A program made the position numbers and the translations under genes. A DNA stretch of 9,359 nt from Eubacteriales bacterium (lineage in GTDB: Bacteria > Bacillota > Clostridia > Christensenellales > CAG-138): assembly GCA_028703645.1 (NCBI GenBank), contig JAQVML010000029.1, positions 1 through 9,359 of the forward strand. The letters run 5' to 3'. Positions 1 through 7,523 of this stretch are shown here, piece by piece. The notes under the pieces were generated by a model. The model saw only the letters and a program-made list of their open reading frames with translations. It was not told the DNA's origin and did no database searches. Within the stretch, counting starts at the first letter, position 1; each line of letters opens with the position of its first letter.

Positions 1-5
1 TGTCA

Positions 6-107
6 AGAGTAAGATAGTATACATCTGCCCGCGATGACCCAAGCTATATTATGAGACTGTCCATGGAAGAAAATATCTTTCTGGACAGCCTCATATTGTC
101 TTACTCT
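6..107. repeat. Nested imperfect inverted repeat (long hairpin)
   Basis: The inner arms are 51-63 and 82-94 and pair at 12 of 13 positions (ATGAGACTGTCCA against TGGACAGCCTCAT), with an 18-nt loop that can itself pair further. The outer arms, 6-18 and 95-107, match at 11 of 13 positions, with the first nine contiguous; 19-50 would stay unpaired on the left side. No T-run follows on either strand, so this is not a standard intrinsic terminator. It could be the end of an old mobile element, a structured 3' region of the gene that ends before the window, or a relic. Only the pairing is seen directly. Confidence 0.5.
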
Positions 108-139
108 GATTCATCGCGCGGCAGCGCGTTTTTATTCTA

Positions 140-550
140 TTACTTGCTTTCGCTCGGCGAGAGGGCGATCTTTTGCGCGGAATCTTCCGCGGCACACACC
201 AGCGTCAACTTGGAGAAATCCAACAAAGCGGGCAACTCGAAGCAGATATATCCGTGGTTGTTGCCAATGGAAAGATCGGTCGCTTTGATGCGCGGGAGCC
301 GGGTGTCTCTAAAAACGTATCGTTTTTCATGCGCGGACACGCGTTGCCGTCCGCGTCCGTGACACAGAGATCACTCCAGACAAATTTCTCTTTGGATGAA
401 AGTGATGATACGGATCGCGCGTGTCGTCGATGATCTTGCGAAAATCACATTGCTCGATGACTCACCGCTCGCGTGGCCAAGGATGATGGCGACGTCTTCC
501 CGCGTACCCGTTGCGATCATATCGGGACTGTTGGAAACGCAGCCATGTCA
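140..550 (-). pseudogene. Decayed, multiply frameshifted gene of unknown family
   Basis: No single reading frame crosses this stretch, but four consecutive minus-strand segments read like protein if frameshifts are allowed. They are about 547-437 (contains SPDMIATGTREDVAIILGHA), 436-381 (IIDDTRDPYHHFHPKRN), 387-290 (FVWSDLCVTDADGNACPRMK) and 294-140 (GNNHGYICFELPALLDF, ending in a stop before 140). Each segment begins where the previous one loses sense, which is what indels in a former gene would give. A stop codon lies directly upstream of the first segment and no start with a ribosome binding site is evident, so the 5' end also seems lost. I do not recognise the family. The alternative is non-coding sequence with chance open frames; the short plus-strand open frames over the same bases look less protein-like. 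Confidence 0.4.
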
Positions 551-598
551 AACAGACGGAATACCCCGCAGGAATCTGGCACGAGATTTGATCAAATG

Positions 599-627
599 TT
601 GATAATAGAGCATGATTGTGCTAGATT
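599..627 (+). promoter_or_regulatory. Putative sigma-A promoter of the CotH operon
   Basis: The -35 box is TTGATA at 599-604 (5 of 6 to consensus). After a 17-nt spacer comes TAGATT at 622-627 (4 of 6), preceded by TG one base upstream (619-620), which makes an extended -10. Transcription would start near 634, about 22 nt before the ATG at 656. A weak G-rich ribosome binding site (647-650) precedes that start. Confidence 0.5.
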
Positions 628-655
628 TAGTTAGAAAATGTAAAATGGGGTTTAT

Positions 656-2485
656 ATGGATCGCAAGAAAACGCTAAAGTACATGTTGCTGCTTGTAACG
701 ACAGGCTTTTTTTGCGTTTTGCTCGCCGCCGTGCTGTATCTGTTTCACCCCGATTATGAGTTAACCGACAAGAAAGTGATCTTATATGATAGCGCCGAAT
801 CCGGCGTCATGAGCACCTTTCAGCACAGCGCGGGAGTTGCCTCTCCCGAATTTAGCAGTGACAGCGGGTTATATGAGAAAGGATTCTTTCTGACATTAAG
901 CGCGCCCGAGAATTGCAAAATCTATTACACACTCGATTCCTCCGTGCCGACCGATCAATCCAGTTTATACAGCGAAGCGATCTATGTAGCAGACAGATCC
1001 GCAGACGAGAACACGATCCATGCACTCGCCGGCGCTATGGAAACACAACCCGTGGATAAGGCGAGTGTCATTCGCGCAATCGTATACGATCCAGCCGGAA
1101 ATCACAGCGAAATCGTCACAAAGGAATACTTTTTTGCGCATGAAACAGCTGAACGTAACGGAAAAAAGCCTGACGCAACAGAGCCGGCTGAGCAGTTGCC
1201 CACCGTCTCGCTGGTAAGCGACCCTGTCAATCTATTTGACGAGACACGGGGAATCTATACGAACTATTTGATGGAGAAGTGGGAAAGAGAGGCGCTCTTT
1301 ACCTATTACGATGCAGATGGCAACTATGTTTTTGAGCAGAATCTCGGCGTCCGGCTCAGGGGAACGTCGACGAGAGATGGCGTACAAAAGGACTTTACAC
1401 TGTTCGCGCGCAGCGAATATGACGGCAACGACACCATTGCATATCCCTTGTTTTCAACCCCGACCGATTCGCTGATCTTGCGCCACAGAGATATTCCGCA
1501 ACAAGAAGGATTCCTCTCTTCGTTGGTTTCCGATCGCGACTTGACCACGCAGGAATATCAGACGGTCAATCTATATTTCAACGGTGAGTTTTGGGGACTC
1601 TATTCTCTGCTGACCCGCGTAGACGAATATTATCTGAGCAACAAATACGGGATGGACGAGAACAACATTGCGTTCATCAAGATCAATCATTTTCCCGAGG
1701 GCAACGGTGAAGCGATGCAATACTATCAGCAATTGATGTCCTTTTTATCCTCTACCGATCTGAGTATTGACGCAAATTATCAAAAAGCATGCAACATGAT
1801 TGATATCCAGAGCTTGATCGACTGGTATGTTACGAACAGCTACTGGAACAATGTAGATGCAAATGTGTTTAACATCAATTCTATGATGTGGCGCTCAATC
1901 GAGGCGCGAAACGACGGATATGAGAACGGGAAGTGGCGCTTTGGCATCTACGATCTGGATCACGCGACGTCTACCAGCTCGTTCTTCTTGATCGAGAGCA
2001 TAAAATCTAAGAACATCGAGTATGCCTATCAATTCGACTACTTTATTGAGTATTTCCCTTTTGGAGCCGTAGGGCCGATCGAAGACCCGACGATCAACGC
2101 ATTCATGGCCAACGCGGATTTTCGCAAACAGTTTTACAACACGTTTCTGGAGATTGCGGCAAACAACTTTGATCCGGACCGGGTGCAGCGCTTATTAGAA
2201 ACCTTGCCGTATCAAGAGGGAAACGATACGTTATACACGTTCTTTCTCAACCGACCCAAGTATATATTTGGGTTTCTGGACGATTATATGCTCCATTATG
2301 CCGAAAACTATCAAAAAGCAATGGAGGCAGCGCGAGAAGAAGAGAATAGCCGGGATGATATTCCATTCAACAGTAATACGACACTCGTCATGCTGCCGAT
2401 ATTTGGCGTTCTTGCAGCCGTGCTCGTCGTCGCATACGTCCGGCAAAACGGCGGTTTTCGGCGCGGGAAGGGGGGCGGAAAGTGA
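656..2485 (+). CDS. Membrane-anchored CotH-family kinase-like protein
   Basis: This 609-residue protein belongs to the CotH kinase family; Bacillus CotH is an atypical protein kinase that phosphorylates spore-coat proteins. A membrane segment at about 8-30 is followed by a chitobiase/hexosaminidase C-terminal-like repeat at 73-160 (YYTLDSSVPT). The CotH core spans about 185-540. It has a glycine/basic nucleotide-loop region, LRGTSTRDGVQKDF (234-247); VNLYFNGEFWGLYSLL (304-319); a catalytic-type stretch, NSYWNNVDANVFNIN (394-408); and the metal-binding WRFGIYDLD (427-435, D433 and D435). A second membrane segment (about 576-595) is followed by a basic Gly/Arg/Lys tail, so the core probably sits outside the membrane with both ends inside. 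After GLYSLL most family members have a Glu; here the sequence is TRVD. It is the first gene of a three-gene operon and its stop overlaps the next start. The family is confident; the substrate is unknown and a spore role is not implied. Confidence 0.9.
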   Translation: MDRKKTLKYMLLLVTTGFFCVLLAAVLYLFHPDYELTDKKVILYDSAESGVMSTFQHSAGVASPEFSSDSGLYEKGFFLTLSAPENCKIYYTLDSSVPTDQSSLYSEAIYVADRSADENTIHALAGAMETQPVDKASVIRAIVYDPAGNHSEIVTKEYFFAHETAERNGKKPDATEPAEQLPTVSLVSDPVNLFDETRGIYTNYLMEKWEREALFTYYDADGNYVFEQNLGVRLRGTSTRDGVQKDFTLFARSEYDGNDTIAYPLFSTPTDSLILRHRDIPQQEGFLSSLVSDRDLTTQEYQTVNLYFNGEFWGLYSLLTRVDEYYLSNKYGMDENNIAFIKINHFPEGNGEAMQYYQQLMSFLSSTDLSIDANYQKACNMIDIQSLIDWYVTNSYWNNVDANVFNINSMMWRSIEARNDGYENGKWRFGIYDLDHATSTSSFFLIESIKSKNIEYAYQFDYFIEYFPFGAVGPIEDPTINAFMANADFRKQFYNTFLEIAANNFDPDRVQRLLETLPYQEGNDTLYTFFLNRPKYIFGFLDDYMLHYAENYQKAMEAAREEENSRDDIPFNSNTTLVMLPIFGVLAAVLVVAYVRQNGGFRRGKGGGK

Positions 2486-3192
2486 AACCAGCAATGAATT
2501 ACCGGCACGAGTATAAATATGTCTGCACGGCGGTGCAGGCCGAAATCATCAAGTGCCGGATCAAAGGCATCATGAAAATAGACGATCACGCGTTTCAAAA
2601 CGGGTCTTATAACATCAGAAGTCTTTATTTTGACGATGTGTTTCATACCGCATACTACGCCAACGAAAACGGGACGGAGCCGCGTGATAAATTTAGACTC
2701 CGCGTTTACAACAACGACATGACGGGCATTTTTTTGGAGAAAAAGCAAAAGTGTCGCGGCATGACAATGAAGGACTCCTGTAGGATTACCATCGCGCAGG
2801 CAGAACAGTTGATCGCTGGACAGGAGATCGCGCTAAACGGCGATTCTCCGCAGCTGCTGCTCGAGTTTGCCGCGCGCAGTCAACGGCAAAAGCTGCATCC
2901 CGTGGTGATTGTCGACTATGACCGAATTCCATATGTCTATCAACTGGGCAATGTGCGGGTCACGTTTGACAGGAACATCGCTTCCTCCAACCAGATCAGT
3001 CGGTTTTTTGAAAAAGACATTGCCAAGCGGCTAATCATGGAGTCCGGGCAGCAGGTGATGGAAGTGAAGTGGGATCAGTTTTTGCCCGATTATATTAAGC
3101 AGTGCTTACAGACAAACGGTTTACCGAGAACGGCATTGTCAAAATATTATTATTGCAGCAAGTATAATTTATCGAGTGGGGTACTGTTATGA
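2482..3192 (+). CDS. VTC-domain protein (polyphosphate polymerase family)
   Basis: This 236-residue protein is essentially a lone VTC domain, the tunnel-fold catalytic domain that makes polyphosphate from ATP in yeast Vtc4; there is no SPX domain or membrane segment, so it should be cytosolic. The expected basic tunnel residues are present in order: RHEYKY (8-13), IRSLYFDD (45-52), KFRLRVY (70-76, R72 and R74), FLEKKQK (84-90), K97, YDRIPYVY (146-153, R148), RVTFDRNI (159-166), the acidic/basic MEVKWD (193-198, E194 and K196), and a C-terminal SKY (220-222). The chosen start is GTG at 2482, overlapping the upstream TGA, with a purine-rich GGAAGGGGGGCGGAA stretch before it; ATG at 2494 is possible and would still keep the first motif. 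The bacterial substrate is not proven, so polyphosphate synthesis is inferred from the family. Confidence 0.88.
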   Translation: MKPAMNYRHEYKYVCTAVQAEIIKCRIKGIMKIDDHAFQNGSYNIRSLYFDDVFHTAYYANENGTEPRDKFRLRVYNNDMTGIFLEKKQKCRGMTMKDSCRITIAQAEQLIAGQEIALNGDSPQLLLEFAARSQRQKLHPVVIVDYDRIPYVYQLGNVRVTFDRNIASSNQISRFFEKDIAKRLIMESGQQVMEVKWDQFLPDYIKQCLQTNGLPRTALSKYYYCSKYNLSSGVLL

Positions 3193-3863
3193 GCTTTACA
3201 GACATTTTTGAGACATCCTTTTTAGAAGGGTATGCAGCCAGCGAAATTACGGGCTACAAAGCCATCGTCTGCCTATTATTGTGCGCGGCGTTCGGGCTGT
3301 ACATCTTTATTGCCTACCGCGTTTTGACCAGAAAGTCGTTCTTCGATAAAAATTTCGTGATCTCGCTGCCGATCATCGCCGTGATCACCGGCGCAATCAT
3401 ACTCACGATTCAGTCGAACATCGTCATTTCGCTGGGCATGGTCGGCGCGCTGTCCATCGTGCGCTTTCGAACCGCGATCAAGGACCCGATCGATCTGGCG
3501 TTCCTGTTCTGGGCCATTAGCATTGGCATCATCTGCGGCGCGGGACTTGCGCTGATTGCGATGATACTGTCTGTGATCATTACCGTAGGCATGTTTTTTC
3601 TGGATTGGTTTACGCTTGGCAAGGCTTCCAAGCTGCTCGTGATCAACGCGAGCCATGTCGATCTGGAAGAAGCGATTATGAAAGTGACGAATAGCTACTG
3701 CAAGTACCACAACGTGAAATCCAGAACCATCTCGAATCAGGAATTTGATATGGTCATTGAAGTCCGGCTCACCAAGGAGCGGGAACTGATCACCGAGATT
3801 GCGCAGATTGCGGGTGTTTCTTCCGTTTCGCTGCTGGCGCATGACGGAGAAGTCACGTTTTAA
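3189..3863 (+). CDS. DUF4956 polytopic membrane protein
   Basis: This 224-residue protein matches the DUF4956 family, which commonly sits beside VTC-domain genes. About four membrane segments are visible (near 24-44, 56-76, 78-91 as a shorter one, and 102-138, which is long enough for two). The family signature lies in the middle: GMVGALSIVRFRTAIKDP (83-100) followed by DLAFLFWAI and a Gly-rich CGAG. The last 75 residues (about 148-222) are soluble, with alternating beta- and alpha-like segments resembling a small ferredoxin-like sensor fold, probably cytosolic. The start overlaps the VTC stop as ATGA, with GAGTGGGG 7 nt upstream, so the two genes are probably translationally coupled. Its role is unknown; by inference it may anchor the VTC enzyme or act as a channel or export partner for its product. 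Confidence 0.88.
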   Translation: MSFTDIFETSFLEGYAASEITGYKAIVCLLLCAAFGLYIFIAYRVLTRKSFFDKNFVISLPIIAVITGAIILTIQSNIVISLGMVGALSIVRFRTAIKDPIDLAFLFWAISIGIICGAGLALIAMILSVIITVGMFFLDWFTLGKASKLLVINASHVDLEEAIMKVTNSYCKYHNVKSRTISNQEFDMVIEVRLTKERELITEIAQIAGVSSVSLLAHDGEVTF

Positions 3864-3934
3864 AGACCCCATCGCAATGAACGCTGGAAGACGGTGCGCA
3901 ATACGCTGCGCTTCGTCCGTTTCAGAATTTAATA

Positions 3935-3989
3935 GAGCGCTGGCAAAAGGATTTTTTATCCCTTTGCCAGCGCTCCTGTTTTTCGTTTT
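3935..3989 (+). terminator. Intrinsic terminator of the CotH-VTC-DUF4956 operon
   Basis: The left arm at 3935-3950 and right arm at 3961-3975 (cctttgccagcgctc) pair completely except for one extra A, around a 10-nt loop. The right arm is followed by the T-rich ctgtttttcgtttt. It lies 71 bp after the DUF4956 stop. In the minus direction the stem is followed only by TATTAAATT, so it would end the convergent minus-strand gene less efficiently. Confidence 0.9.
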
Positions 3990-4058
3990 CTCCAAGTTGA
4001 AGGTTGAATGTGAAATAAGGGTTTTTGTAGAAAGCCAAATCCAAGCTTTTTCAATGCG

Positions 4059-5543
4059 CTATTTCGCGAGAAAATATTCTGCGAAGACGGAATCGCTTAC
4101 ACCGATGAAGTTATCATAACATTTGTTGTTCGCCTGATCGAAAACCGAATCCAGAGAATCGCTCATCAGCGGCTCCGTGGATACACCCGTGCAGACAGCC
4201 GTCGTGTTTTCAACCGTGCGCAACACCTCCATCGCGGGGGTAACGCTGCCGATGACGAGCACGGCGATCAGCGCGATTCGCAAGAGCTTCCGCTTCGGCG
4301 CAGGCTCGGTCAAAATCTTCGCGATCAGCAGCATCGTATAAAAAGCCGCGGGAATGCAGGTTCGCCAACCGAAATCATAGTTGTTGCCTAGCGTGATAAA
4401 GCTGAAGACGATCATGGAACCCAACAAAATCCAATAAACGGGATCGGATTTTCGATCAAGCAGAATAAAGACCAGAAAGACCAAGAACTCGGTCGAAAAA
4501 TACAACCCGAACTCCATCAACGAACCCGTGTTGAGCGGAATCAAGCCAACGGAGCCGGTCGCGATGTTGCTCATATAGAACAGCGAAATGAGAAGGCAGA
4601 CGACGAAGCCTGTGAGGTTTGGAATCGTTACCGTATTGCGCAGAAAAGAGCGCATGCGATCCGCTCTGGTCAAGCCTTCGAAATTTGACTTTTGAAAGAA
4701 CTGGTAGACCAGCAGCGGAAGCGTGCCGACCGCAGGAAATGGCGAATACAGCAGCATCAGCATAAAGACAAAGAGCCTGCTTCGATTGCTGGTTTCCCGC
4801 AGGAGCAGCAGGAAGGCGACCCAGAACGGGATAATCTGATTATAAACCCAAAATAGCAGGGTCGTATTGGATGCGGAGCTGAACTGATAGAGCTTCAGCT
4901 CCAAATGCGTTCCTTGCAGCAGCTCGCCCAGCGCGGTGTTGAGCTCATGCGAGTGAATTTTCCCCAGAAAGAACAGCACGATATCGAGACCGCTGAACAC
5001 AAGAAAGAGGATGAGCGCAGTCATGCTGACTTTGCCCAGACGTTCGCAGAGGAGCGCGAACGCAAGAGCGACCCCGAAAAAAGCCCAGATGAGCTGAAAG
5101 ACATACCCCGCTTGCATGCCGAGCGCTTTGCCGATCAGCGCGCTGGGAAGCCAGAATCCGAAATTGTAGCAAAGCAGTCTCGTCGATCCGAGGCTCGTAT
5201 CGATGACCGGCCAATCATACTTCACCAAATCCTGAAAGAGCGCGTTGCGAAACATATGATCCCAGCGGTTTTGCCAAACAAACCCGCCGATGCCGGAAAG
5301 CAACACCCAAACAAACAGGATTGCGAGAATCCATACGACTTTTCCTTTTGCGCTTGGCTTCTCCAACTGAAATGGATTTGTGTTTTGATAGGTTCGAAAC
5401 AGGCTATAGAGAATCAGCGCAATCAGCGGAACGGAGACAAGAGGCTTGATCCAAAAAGAGAGGAACAGCAAGACCGGAATCGCCAAATACACAAGCGACA
5501 GCGTCGGAATCCACTTGGTTTTCGTGCGCAGGGCAATATTCAT
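4059..5543 (-). CDS. Polytopic membrane protein, GT-C glycosyltransferase-like
   Basis: This 494-residue protein is very hydrophobic, with about ten or more membrane segments (for example near 14-32, 35-48, 69-86, 150-166, 174-193, 235-249, 256-282, 311-324, 350-362, 370-385 and 423-438). After the third segment an outer loop reads NRWDHMFRNALFQDLVKYDWP (92-112 region, W94, D95, N100), and later there is GNNYDFGWRTCIPAAF (386-401). Loops of this kind, acidic residue plus an N..L.DL..WP pattern and an N-D-F-x-x-R-x-x-IPA pattern, recur in uncharacterised large membrane proteins resembling GT-C enzymes that use lipid-linked sugars. The start is ATG with GAGGA 7 nt upstream. It is transcribed alone, divergently from the next membrane protein. 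The membrane location is sure; the glycosyltransferase role is inferred, and a transporter remains possible. Confidence 0.75.
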   Translation of the reverse strand: MNIALRTKTKWIPTLSLVYLAIPVLLFLSFWIKPLVSVPLIALILYSLFRTYQNTNPFQLEKPSAKGKVVWILAILFVWVLLSGIGGFVWQNRWDHMFRNALFQDLVKYDWPVIDTSLGSTRLLCYNFGFWLPSALIGKALGMQAGYVFQLIWAFFGVALAFALLCERLGKVSMTALILFLVFSGLDIVLFFLGKIHSHELNTALGELLQGTHLELKLYQFSSASNTTLLFWVYNQIIPFWVAFLLLLRETSNRSRLFVFMLMLLYSPFPAVGTLPLLVYQFFQKSNFEGLTRADRMRSFLRNTVTIPNLTGFVVCLLISLFYMSNIATGSVGLIPLNTGSLMEFGLYFSTEFLVFLVFILLDRKSDPVYWILLGSMIVFSFITLGNNYDFGWRTCIPAAFYTMLLIAKILTEPAPKRKLLRIALIAVLVIGSVTPAMEVLRTVENTTAVCTGVSTEPLMSDSLDSVFDQANNKCYDNFIGVSDSVFAEYFLAK

Positions 5544-5571
5544 TCTGTTATCCTCGCCGTGATTTTCTCAT

Positions 5572-5600
5572 ATTGTACTATTGCGCCGACCATAAGTCCA
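5572..5600 (-). promoter_or_regulatory. Putative promoter of the minus-strand membrane protein gene
   Basis: Read on the minus strand, TGGACT (5600-5595, 4 of 6 to the -35 consensus) is followed after 17 nt by TACAAT (5577-5572, 5 of 6 to the -10). Transcription would start near 5565, about 20 nt before the ATG at 5543. Confidence 0.55.
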
Positions 5601-5764
5601 GATTGATACAAGACGCAACGAATCAAAAAAGGCCGACGCGACAGCAATTTTTCCCGTTTGGATGGATCGGATCGACGGAGAAACAAGCAGCGTCTTGAGC
5701 GTGAAGAGTACCTATTTTCGGAATCGATCGCGGCCAATACACCGCGGGACAGACGATGAAAAAC

Positions 5765-5793
5765 TTGTCTCGTGCTATGAGGCATGCTACAAT
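5765..5793 (+). promoter_or_regulatory. Promoter of the plus-strand membrane protein gene
   Basis: TTGTCT at 5765-5770 is followed by a 17-nt spacer and TACAAT at 5788-5793, with an extended -10 TGc at 5785-5787. The predicted transcription start near 5800 lies downstream of the far upstream in-frame ATG at 5662, and this fixes the start of the gene at 5833. The sequence between the two divergent promoters (5601-5764) shows no gene-like content. Confidence 0.65.
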
Positions 5794-5832
5794 TCACACG
5801 AGCAAGAGAGCAAGCCATGTGGGGGAATCAAG

Positions 5833-7491
5833 ATGAAACAATCGTTACGACTGCGGTTTTTATTTCAGCAAGTATTGCTGATCCTCTCCGCGTGCGCCCT
5901 GTTTTTGCTAAACGCAAGGTCTATCAGCATGGTCAAGGTGCTGCCTCTGTCCATGATTGCGCTTTTTTTCTGGACGAAATATGACCGAAGAGTGATCGAG
6001 CGGAGACCGCGTTTCTGGGCGTGGAATCTCTTTTTTACGCTGGTTGCGCTGGGAATTTGCCTTGCTCCGATGGCGATTTTTCAGAATACGTTCGGAGATT
6101 CCAAAATCATCGTGGTGCTGCAAAATCGACTCGGCATCGAGGCAAGCTTGCTCGTCCGCTCCATCAGCGTGATTCTGGTCGTGGCGGCAATGTGGTTTGC
6201 GTTTTGCGCGGTTCGCTATTTTTACGCGCTCTTGCTGCCGATCGCAAAAGACATTGCGGCGGATTTTCAAGCGGCGGAGTTTTGGTTTATCGCCGGGGTC
6301 TCCGCGATCCTGATGGTGGCGGTCGCGGCGCTGTATCTGCGCACCAACGCGTTTGCGCATCCCGTGCTGGAGTGCGACTTGCTGTATTCGTCCGATTCCG
6401 GCGCGTGTATCAATTATCTGTCCTATTTTCGGATTGGCGGAGTTGAAAACGACATTCGCTCGCCTCTGTTTGCGCTCTTTACCGCACCGTTTTTGAGCAT
6501 TCCGTACTTACTGTCCTTCCTGCTGCCCTTTGGCAACGCGCAGGCGATGGTGCTGACGATGGCGCAGGTTCCGATTCATGTCGTGACCTGGTATCTGTTG
6601 ATCAAGATGATTCCAAACTGCAACCTGGGTCAAAGGCTGAGTCTGCTCGTACTCGCGCTGGCGAGTTATAGCGGTTTTCTGTTTTCGTTCTTTCCGGAGC
6701 AGTACATCATCGCTACATTCTGGATTGCGCTCTTCTTATACCGCTTGATTCGGCACAACCGGCGCGAAGACTATCTCATCATCGGCGCGGCAGGCACGAT
6801 GATTACAAGCGCTGCGCTGGCGTTCTTGACCGAGCGGACGGATCATAAGCCGTCGCTTGGCAGCACGATCAAGACGGTTTTGCTCACCGGCGTCAAGGGT
6901 TTGGGCGCGTTGTTCGCCTTTGGCTGTCTGGACGTGCTGCTGAGTTATCAGCATGTGACGCATCTTTTTTCGTATACCAACGTGTCCGGCTCGTTCCTGC
7001 AAAAACTGATGCAGTATTTCGCGCATGTGAGCAGCACATTCTTCGCCGCCAACGCCGGGCCGATCGTCATGACGAGCGAGCTCAACGAGTGGAAAGAGAT
7101 CGCGGTGGGAAAGATGGTTTGGCACGAGTTGCCTGTTACCGCGCTCAGCATCGCGGGCGTGATCCTGTTTGCGCTGGCGCTGGTTGGATTCTTGCTGAAT
7201 CGAAAGCAGATTCTTTCCAAAGTGAGTCTCTTTTTGGTGCTGCTCTCCTTCGCCGTGATCTGCCTCTTTGGCTGGGGGACAAGCGAAAACGGGATGTTCC
7301 TCTACACGAAATATTTCGGCTGGGCGTTCTTTATTCTGCTCGTGCTGCTGATGCAAAAGTTTTTCGCTTGGCTCCATATGGAGAAATACACCGCGCCGGT
7401 CTATTTGGCGGCGGCAGTCGGGCTTGCTCTCTACAATCTTCCGCAGATCAAGGCTTTGCTGGATTTCGCGATCACGTATTACCCGGCGTAA
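5833..7491 (+). CDS. Polytopic membrane protein, possible GT-C-type
   Basis: This protein has 552 residues if started at the ATG at 5833, which has GGGGG 7 nt upstream and a promoter just before it. The open frame reaches back to 5662, but those 57 extra codons lie upstream of the promoter, are polar and do not look like protein. About eleven to thirteen membrane segments are visible (for example 10-27, 33-47, 63-83, 109-133, 150-168, 215-232, 246-260, 270-287, 291-303, 316-332, 434-454, 463-479, 494-510). A large outer loop (171-210) holds D182 and D188 and a stretch ending RSPLFALF. Other marks are FFPEQYIIATFWI (286-298) and GWGTSENGMFLYTKYFGW (480-497). The layout, with an acidic first loop and an aromatic-rich second half, suggests a GT-C-like sugar or lipid transferase of unknown function; it may fall in one of the DUF families of large bacterial membrane proteins. 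The function is not established. Confidence 0.75.
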   Translation: MKQSLRLRFLFQQVLLILSACALFLLNARSISMVKVLPLSMIALFFWTKYDRRVIERRPRFWAWNLFFTLVALGICLAPMAIFQNTFGDSKIIVVLQNRLGIEASLLVRSISVILVVAAMWFAFCAVRYFYALLLPIAKDIAADFQAAEFWFIAGVSAILMVAVAALYLRTNAFAHPVLECDLLYSSDSGACINYLSYFRIGGVENDIRSPLFALFTAPFLSIPYLLSFLLPFGNAQAMVLTMAQVPIHVVTWYLLIKMIPNCNLGQRLSLLVLALASYSGFLFSFFPEQYIIATFWIALFLYRLIRHNRREDYLIIGAAGTMITSAALAFLTERTDHKPSLGSTIKTVLLTGVKGLGALFAFGCLDVLLSYQHVTHLFSYTNVSGSFLQKLMQYFAHVSSTFFAANAGPIVMTSELNEWKEIAVGKMVWHELPVTALSIAGVILFALALVGFLLNRKQILSKVSLFLVLLSFAVICLFGWGTSENGMFLYTKYFGWAFFILLVLLMQKFFAWLHMEKYTAPVYLAAAVGLALYNLPQIKALLDFAITYYPA

Positions 7492-7523
7492 AACACCGTT
7501 TATTGCAAGTGTGGGTTGACTCG

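Noticed and set aside
51..362. A 103-codon plus-strand open frame at the window start
   Set aside because: Its start lies inside the inverted-repeat arm, it has no good ribosome binding site, and the minus-strand relic explains the coding-like signal better.
3276..3995. A 239-codon open frame on the minus strand opposite the DUF4956 gene
   Set aside because: It is rich in Arg, Asp, His and Gln with no fold-like pattern, runs through the operon terminator, and mirrors a well-supported gene on the other strand.
4905..5606. A 233-codon plus-strand open frame opposite the GT-C-like membrane gene
   Set aside because: Highly polar, repetitive charge pattern, no ribosome binding site; explained by the hydrophobic gene on the other strand.
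5609..5697. 8-bp inverted repeat (CAAGACGC / GCGTCTTG) between the divergent promoters
   Set aside because: The arms are short and 73 bp apart, with no further pairing; this is expected by chance.
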